DNA from: Bryum argenteum
Taxonomy: Eukaryota; Streptophyta; Bryopsida; Bryales; Bryaceae
Direction: 5' to 3'
Assembly: GCA_037043015.1 (NCBI GenBank)
Contig: CM073321.1
Location: 16,117,001-16,181,000 of the forward strand
Length of the DNA: 64,000 nt
Shown here in pieces: positions 58,260 to 64,000 of the stretch. How positions within the stretch are numbered: the stretch's first letter is position 1; every line of letters begins with the position of its first letter. The position numbers were made by a program, and so were the translations under genes. A model generated the notes under the pieces. That model saw nothing but the letters and a program-made list of their open reading frames with translations, did not search any database and was not told the DNA's origin.

Positions 58260-58800
58260 CATGCCCTCACTTGCGCCATCACTCGCTACCACGCTGCCTC
58301 ACTTCCTGCTCTCACTCACTCGGCCCTCTCTACTCTTTGTTGCTCTCTTCGGTTCTTCCTTCGCGCCTCGCACTCTGTGTTTCATCTCATTCAAAAGCAA
58401 CCATGTCTTCTGGGAGTCTCAAGCCTCAGAAGCAAACAATGCTCTCACTTTCACCTCTCACAATCAACACCAGAATAACACAATCCCTCGACAGTGTGCT
58501 ACGACAACTGATTTCAAAGGTGGATCTCTTGTCTCATGCAAAGCCACTAGCATTGTGTCCTCTCCCATCAAGGCAAACCTCTTGCACACCTCGTCCCTAT
58601 CCTGCACACATGGAGTTGGCCTCTCTTTCATCTTCTTGTCCCTCACGTTCTCTTGACTCCCTTTGTAGGCGTCATGGAGAATGTTTTGACACCTAGATTG
58701 CTCGTCAGAGTGACACTTAAGGAACTAATTGTATGCCAAACTCCCGTTGCAATGATTTTATTCGCGCGCTTATGAAGCAGCACGAGGCCAGGCCAAGTCG
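58260..58800 (+). pseudogene. Unassigned TE-type ORF, related to 16,150-16,850
   Basis: Ser/Leu-rich N-terminal stretch, then LDSLCRRHGECFDT with a stop, then CMPNSRCNDFIRALMKQHEA in the same region. Related to the minus-strand remnant at 16.2 kb. Confidence 0.35.
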
Positions 58801-59282
58801 TTGGAGAATTCAATCAAGCTAAATGGCTCTAAGTCTAAAGAGAAGAAGCCTTAATGTTCGTACTCGGTGGTCTTCCTACTCGATTCTGATATCCTTGAAT
58901 GGCTGAATATGTTCAACATCAAGTATTTAGCATTTTGATGGTACCGAGTAAGTCTACATTTCAGAGCTTAACTAATTGTGCTTAGTTGGTAACTTTCTTT
59001 TTTCTTGACTATGCATCTATAGCTCGTATATGATTAGTATATTCTTTGTATATTCTTTGTATATTCTTCGTATATTCTACATACCTTCCCCAAATTGCTC
59101 TATGATTAGGATTGTTAAGGGCAAAACATTTATTGCCTCTACATTCATTCTGTCATTTAATACTTTCACGATATTTTAGTGTCAAAATATAGCGTACAAC
59201 TGTACAAATGTATGTATTCTTCATATTGCAAATACAATCTTTATCATGTATTTAATGACAGTTGGACTGAATGTGACTATCG
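58801..59282. other. No gene seen
   Basis: AT-rich, with a short triplicated TATATTCTTTG/CG motif at 59,037-59,080. Confidence 0.4.
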
Positions 59283-59552
59283 TAGTAGGAAGGCAGGGTC
59301 GGCAAAAAATAATTCCCAAAAAAAATTGTCGAAAAAAAAATTAAATTAATGGAGTAATTTGTTGAAGTCAACAAAAATTAATTCAATGAAAACCCGAAAA
59401 AAAAGAAAAAAAAGTCTACAAGTCGGAATCTTCAAAATTACAGCTGTAGAAGAAGCCCTTATTATGCGTTGACAAAAATAATGCACAACTCATCGCCTCC
59501 TCAAAATCAGCTGACGAGCAACCGCAGCTGAGTCCTTATCTCTTTGGTATAA

Positions 59553-60386
59553 GATCTGCCGCTTCTCAGGCTCTCTCCACTTGACTCCCATGCTTCCACG
59601 CCAAAAGATGCGGCATACCAGATTATCAGCGACGAGCTTATGTTAGACGGCAACCCACGATTGAACCTGGCTTCATTCGTGACGACATGGATGGAACCAG
59701 AGTGCGACAAGTTCATCATGTCGGCTCTCAACAAGAATTACATCGACATGGACGAGTACCCGATCACCACGGAGCTTCAGGTTCGATCGCCGCATTCTAT
59801 CTTGATGCTTTTACCCCGATCATCTAGTTGTTCGATCTCGAGAGACTGATTTGAGCACTTGCTTTTGCAGGATCGATGGGTGAACATGGTAGCTCGGTTG
59901 TTCAATGCGCCAATTGACGAAGGCGAGCAAGCAGTCGGTGCAGGCACAGTGGGATCCTCGGAGGCTATCATGCTTGCTGGTCTTGCATTCAAGAGGAAAT
60001 GGCAGAACGAGCGCAAAGCCGCTGGGTTGCCGTGGAATAAGACCAACATGGTCACCGGTGCCAACGTTCAGGTGCATAGAGCTCTCTTTATCGCTCTCTC
60101 TTTCGTTTGAACAATGCAATCGTTGTTCCGAACCATTAGAGACTAATGATGTTTGGAATTCTGTTTTGTAGGTTTGCTGGGAGAAATTTGCGAGGTACTT
60201 CGAGGTGGAGCTTCGGGAAGTGAAGCTGAAAGAAGACTACTACATCATGGACCCAGAGAAAGCTGTGGAGCTTTGTGACGAGAACACGATCTGCGTTTGT
60301 GCGATCCTCGGGTCGACTTATAATGGCGAGTTTGAAGATGTCCAGCTCCCGAACGACTTGCTCTCGGAAAAGAACGCCGAGAAAGG
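59553..60386 (+). pseudogene. GAD: Glutamate decarboxylase fragment, three exons
   Basis: Exons 59,553-59,780, 59,871-60,071 and 60,172-60,386, joined in phase by GT-AG introns. They encode about 214 residues of plant GAD, the PLP enzyme that turns glutamate into [68 protein letters not shown] and [15 protein letters not shown]. The enzyme's usual N-terminus is missing (a TAA at 59,550 precedes the open frame). So is everything after AEKG, including the PLP lysine region (HKYG) and the calmodulin-binding tail. The reading frame is intact within the exons, which suggests recent capture. It lies inside the pogo terminal repeats and cannot make an active enzyme alone. Confidence 0.85.
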
Positions 60387-61016
60387 GTAAGATCTCAACA
60401 CTCTCTGTTCGCTCCGCATACTGAAATGTAACTTTAGTGGGTATTCATGTATAGTGAGTAATAACATGTTCCTCGTCACTTAGCTGAGTCTTCTCAAGGG
60501 ACTTGTAATATGGAAGAATTAAACAATCATATTTGACTTTTAACTTCTCAAGGATTCATAACTTTCCATGTATTGATGCCACCATAAACAAAACGAAAGA
60601 AAATGAACCTTTATAACTTCTGCGAAATGACTTACACAATATGAGTGAAAGATAATTTATCTTGTAATGAAAAAAGAAAGAAAATGAGGGGAAAAAAAAG
60701 AGTTGATCAAAAACATTCTAGCAAAATGTAGACAAATATATTACTCCGTAGCGGAATTGAAGATGATAAAGATGTTTTCTACCATGTCAAGTTGAAATGT
60801 GATCATGCAATCTGTTCTCCCCATTGATGATTTCACTCCTTGTTGCCGGTCTTTGGGATGAGAATCTGCAAAGATGTATCAAAATCACTAGGATTGGTAA
60901 GTTTTTTGAATATTACTTTTGAATCTCAATGGTATAATAAAAATTATAGCATTGACTATATTAGAGCAAAAGAAATGTGGAGTTGATACTTACCAAGAAT
61001 GTTGTTGTTTGCAGAC
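60387..61016. other. Spacer inside the pogo-like element
   Basis: The GAD intron donor GTAAGA at 60,387 is followed by AT-rich sequence with no further GAD exon and no gene. Confidence 0.5.
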
Positions 61017-62803
61017 TTATTTCTTTCTAGCCATTCCACGGAGTGAAGCCATGGAAGTTGTACCATGAGAAGTAAAGAGATTCTCAACTCTTGAAAGTGT
61101 GTCTTCCATCACCACGTCCAAACTGTCCTCAATATCCATGTCCTCACCTTCTACATTTTTGTTTGTTTCCAGTTGAATGTTTGTATCCACTTTGAACAAA
61201 GGGGACTTCATGTGTTGTATCATGGCATCTTTTTGAAACTCTGCATCGAATGAACGAAGTAGGCCACACTTGCTCCATCCTACCTTAACCATATTCTGCT
61301 TGTTGCATATAGATAACCATGAAGAGAATAACCAAGAGCAAAGAAAAGGCTTTAGAGTAGACATCTTGAAATCAACTTTGATCTCGCAGTTTGCATCAAT
61401 CTGACTTGTAATCATACTCATCGTATACTTGTTGAATTATTGGCAAAAAGCATGCTTGAAGGGACGTTGTAGTATCACATGTGCTGTTTGATAGATGCTG
61501 GTACAGTTGGCCGGAACGTATAACACATGGATTTGTGGATAGAACTCCTTCATCCACTTTCTAAAATCTTTAGAGATGTGTACGCTCCAACAATCGATTA
61601 ACCAAATCATCTCTTGTGTCTTAGGCAAACTTAAAAGAGTAATTTGCAACCAGAGATAACTTGATAGAATTGTCTTGACAAAATTCTTGCATGTCTCCAA
61701 AGTGGACCAATGATTCTGACTATATGTCAAATCCCATCCACAATTAGTGCATTCTCGGCGACCATCGTTCAATGGTGGCAAAGATCGAGCAGTAAGTCCT
61801 TGGAAAACAACTTGAAAAGGTAAAACTTCACCCGTAGCTGCAAAGGATACAACTACAGTCACTTGCCTTTTGTCCTCTAGTCCATGAACATTTACTTGCT
61901 TGATACCCTTAATATCCCATGTTTGTGCGCCCCCTGTAGATACTAAATGAATACCGGTTTGATCACTATTCACAACAAGAGAAGAAGGAATATCGTGAAC
62001 CTTGATCAAATAAGCACACCTTGGCGCCATTGTCAAACCTTGCAATTCAAAGTCGGTCGGTAGTTTTCCAGCAGCTGTTGTTGCAGCACGATAACTCCAA
62101 TTTAGTTCAGACTTCACAAAAGCCTTTGTCCACTTGGTAGAAACTTTGAACTTTTCATCCTCAAGCAATTGGGGTTCTCGCTTTTGAATAATGACTTTTA
62201 TCAACGGTTGCATAATGACAGCGGATAGTGGCTGACCTCCTGCACGTTGCTTTCTTAGCACATTGCATATCTCATCTCTAAGGATGGGATAATCGGTGAG
62301 TATAGGACAGTGTTGTGAAGCCTTAACAAAATACATGCCAAGTTCCACACACCTCTTGTAGTTATCTTTGAGCTCTCCATTAGGATGGAACCACTCATAC
62401 ATTGTTCCCCTTGCAAGATAGTCATAAGGGCTATGCAAAGATCCCGGTTGTCTATAGGCTGCCCTCAAGTACATCAAAGCATTTGTAATATTCCTAGCTT
62501 GTTGCATTGCTTTGAAAATAGGAGGCCAAAGAGAAGGAGTAAACCAATTTTTATAGCTGCCCCTTGGTTTTGAAACGAGCGGCTTCATTCGCTCAACTTT
62601 TGGCTTTGAAACGGAGCGGTGCCCTCCTTCTTTGGCCTCCCCACTGGTCGTTTAGGAACAACATGCTTGGATACAGATCGTTCTTTCTCCAACTTGGAAC
62701 TCAAAACGGCAAACTCCAGCTTCGATCTCCTCTCCATCTCCTCCTTGCTAATTGGGGCAAAAAACCCCAAATCTATCCGTTTTTGAGTAGGAGCCATTGC
62801 CAC
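61017..62803 (-). pseudogene. Pogo/CENP-B-type transposase, one stop and one frame slip
   Basis: From ATG 62,803: an N-terminal piece with an AT-hook-like KRPVGRPKKE, ending at a one-base slip near 62,587. The main frame 62,588-61,437 has a helical DNA-binding region and then the DDE_1 core: VVNSDQTGIHLV, a DKRQVTVVVSFAATGEVLPFQ block, LIDCWSVHISKDF and LYVPANCTSIYQTAHVILQRPFK. The usual Asp of the last block is changed (QTAHVIL). A TAA at 61,439-61,437 is in frame with the continuing tail to 61,017 (LKPFLCSWLFSSW, KVGWSKCGLL). One nonsense codon and one slip suggest a recently disabled copy. Confidence 0.8.
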
Positions 62804-63139
62804 AACATAAAAACTACCAAGAAGACTCTAAATCATAGTGTTGATTTAAAACTCTCAAAAAAAGAAAGAGCTCATTGAAACAAACACTCATAGAAGGAGA
62901 AATGCACGTTCGATGCATGGTTCAAATTGAACCATTTTCAGCAAAAATGGATGAAAATCGAGCATTCAATGAATAGTATGAACGAAAATCAAACAAAACA
63001 GTTAGTTAACCGCCGGAAAAAATTAATGATGGCTATAAGTAGCCGAATTTTTAATAATTGTTTTTGAGTTTGCCGACCCCTACTTTTTGAACTTTAATTA
63101 ATTATTCGGCACAAAAGTGCCGACCCTGCCTTCCTACTA

Positions 63140-64000
63140 TGGTACTCTTGTGAATTAATGAGAGTATGGTTCCTATGTGATTTTTGACTATGTTTCATAC
63201 AATCGTTGAGCGCCTATATTTAGAAATATTAAACTGCTAGATTGATCTATACTTCCTTTTATTTATAATAAGAACTTCATTTTCCTAAGACATTATTTTG
63301 TTGTTGGACCCCTCAACTCTTTCTTTTAGTTTGGCATGTAGATTTAACTTTCATATCTTTCAAATACTTCAACAACTTTTATTATATTTTCCTTAAGTGT
63401 GTGTATCTCAACATCTCAATATGTACACTTTGTCTCAAAATAGCGAATATCTCCTTATATAAAGAAAATCCATTTGAAGCTAAATGTAATTAGCACTTAA
63501 TCTTTATAAATTCTTGAAGTATATTTAGCCTAAAACACATTTTTAAAACAATTGTCGTAAAAAAATAGAAATCAAGCAATGTAGGTTCTAATTGTATAAA
63601 CTTATAATCTTGTTGTTGGTCATGTCGACTAAAACTTGACTCATGAGACCTTATGGATTGCGAGATCATAGCGTATTAGTGCACAGCAGAGTCTATTTAA
63701 TTTGATGATTATCACGTTGAATTGTATACCTTATGGAATCTTCTCTTTGTCTTTCCCTGCACTTATAGTTGACTTCAAACCGTAGCTTTCTTTGTTATTG
63801 TTTGGATTGGGACATGTAATTTAGAATTAGGTGAAACTACCTTTGCTCTTCTCATTTCCCTTTTGCGATTTTGAGTGACTGTTACCTAACGTAGGCAAGC
63901 AATGGTCAATATAGATTTGTCAAATGCTAAATTGGTTTATTGTGCAAATCGTTCAATCCCAACGTTTTTCAATTGTTCGAAGCACATTCTCAACTCTCCG
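63140..64000. other. Right end of window, no gene
   Basis: AT-rich. It contains the dispersed repeat at 63,612-63,700 (TTGTTGGTCATGTCG, GGATTGCGAGATC) that also occurs three times inside the hAT element. Confidence 0.5.

Larger units (their letters stand above)
59285..63137. mobile_element. Pogo-like DNA transposon carrying captured GAD exons
   Basis: Terminal inverted repeats of 20 bp, GTAGGAAGGCAGGGTCGGCA at 59,285 and its complement ending at 63,137, flanked by TA on both sides (59,283-59,284 and 63,138-63,139). TA duplication and a DDE protein with CENP-B/pogo features place it in the Tc1/mariner-pogo group. It carries a transposase on minus (61,017-62,803) and a glutamate decarboxylase fragment on plus (59,553-60,386). 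Length is 3,853 bp. Confidence 0.85.

Noticed and set aside
59553..60386. Functional host glutamate decarboxylase gene
   Set aside because: Only three exons are present, without the N-terminus, the PLP lysine region or the C-terminal tail, and the fragment is enclosed by transposon ends.

Overview
The window looks like nuclear DNA of a land plant. It has plant-type telomeric heptamers (CCCTAAA), a glutamate decarboxylase fragment with plant-like sequence, GT-AG introns and nested plant-type transposons. I would guess a non-seed plant, with low confidence. No ordinary host gene is certain here; almost everything recognisable is mobile DNA.

The main structure is two inverted copies of one large unnamed element. 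The left copy is 1-13,697 (running off the window); the right copy is about 44,757-55,650. Each has two divergently transcribed genes around an AT-rich centre. Gene A (left copy on minus, 1-5.45 kb) encodes a nuclear-type protein with a ParB/sulfiredoxin-like 'NGQH' segment, then segments resembling the catalytic and SAM-binding motifs of a permuted (beta-class) DNA methyltransferase. Gene C (left copy on plus, 8.6-12.85 kb) encodes a long DUF7869-like protein with a probable RNase-H/DDE transposase core. About 58 copies of a 21-bp odd-centred palindrome occur in the element, and every one I found lies inside an inferred intron. In the large gene A intron they follow a 203-bp higher-order repeat with three palindromes per unit. 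A ParB-like protein, a methyltransferase-like domain, a transposase-like partner and dozens of symmetric sites make this the best candidate for an undescribed system.

Between the arms lie degraded TE remnants (13.7-21.1 kb and 40.5-44.7 kb) and a 19,345-bp hAT-like transposon at 21,129-40,473. It has 11-bp terminal repeats CAGGGTTGTCA and an 8-bp target duplication with one mismatch. It carries four genes: a protein-kinase-like protein, a PRDTY-repeat protein, a RING-H2 protein and a hAT transposase. Each gene follows a GC-rich CGGTCGGCC module and a TATA-like box. A fifth module at 29.8 kb has no gene.

Right of the arm, a 5'-truncated Ty3/gypsy pol remnant (about 55,660-57,900) abuts gene A. 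It is followed by an unassigned TE ORF and a 3.85-kb pogo-like transposon (59,285-63,137) with TA duplication and 20-bp terminal repeats. That transposon carries a decayed transposase and three captured exons of glutamate decarboxylase. The rest, to 64,000, holds only a dispersed repeat.

Limits: splice sites and homology were read by eye. Identity values, family searches and transcript evidence were not available.
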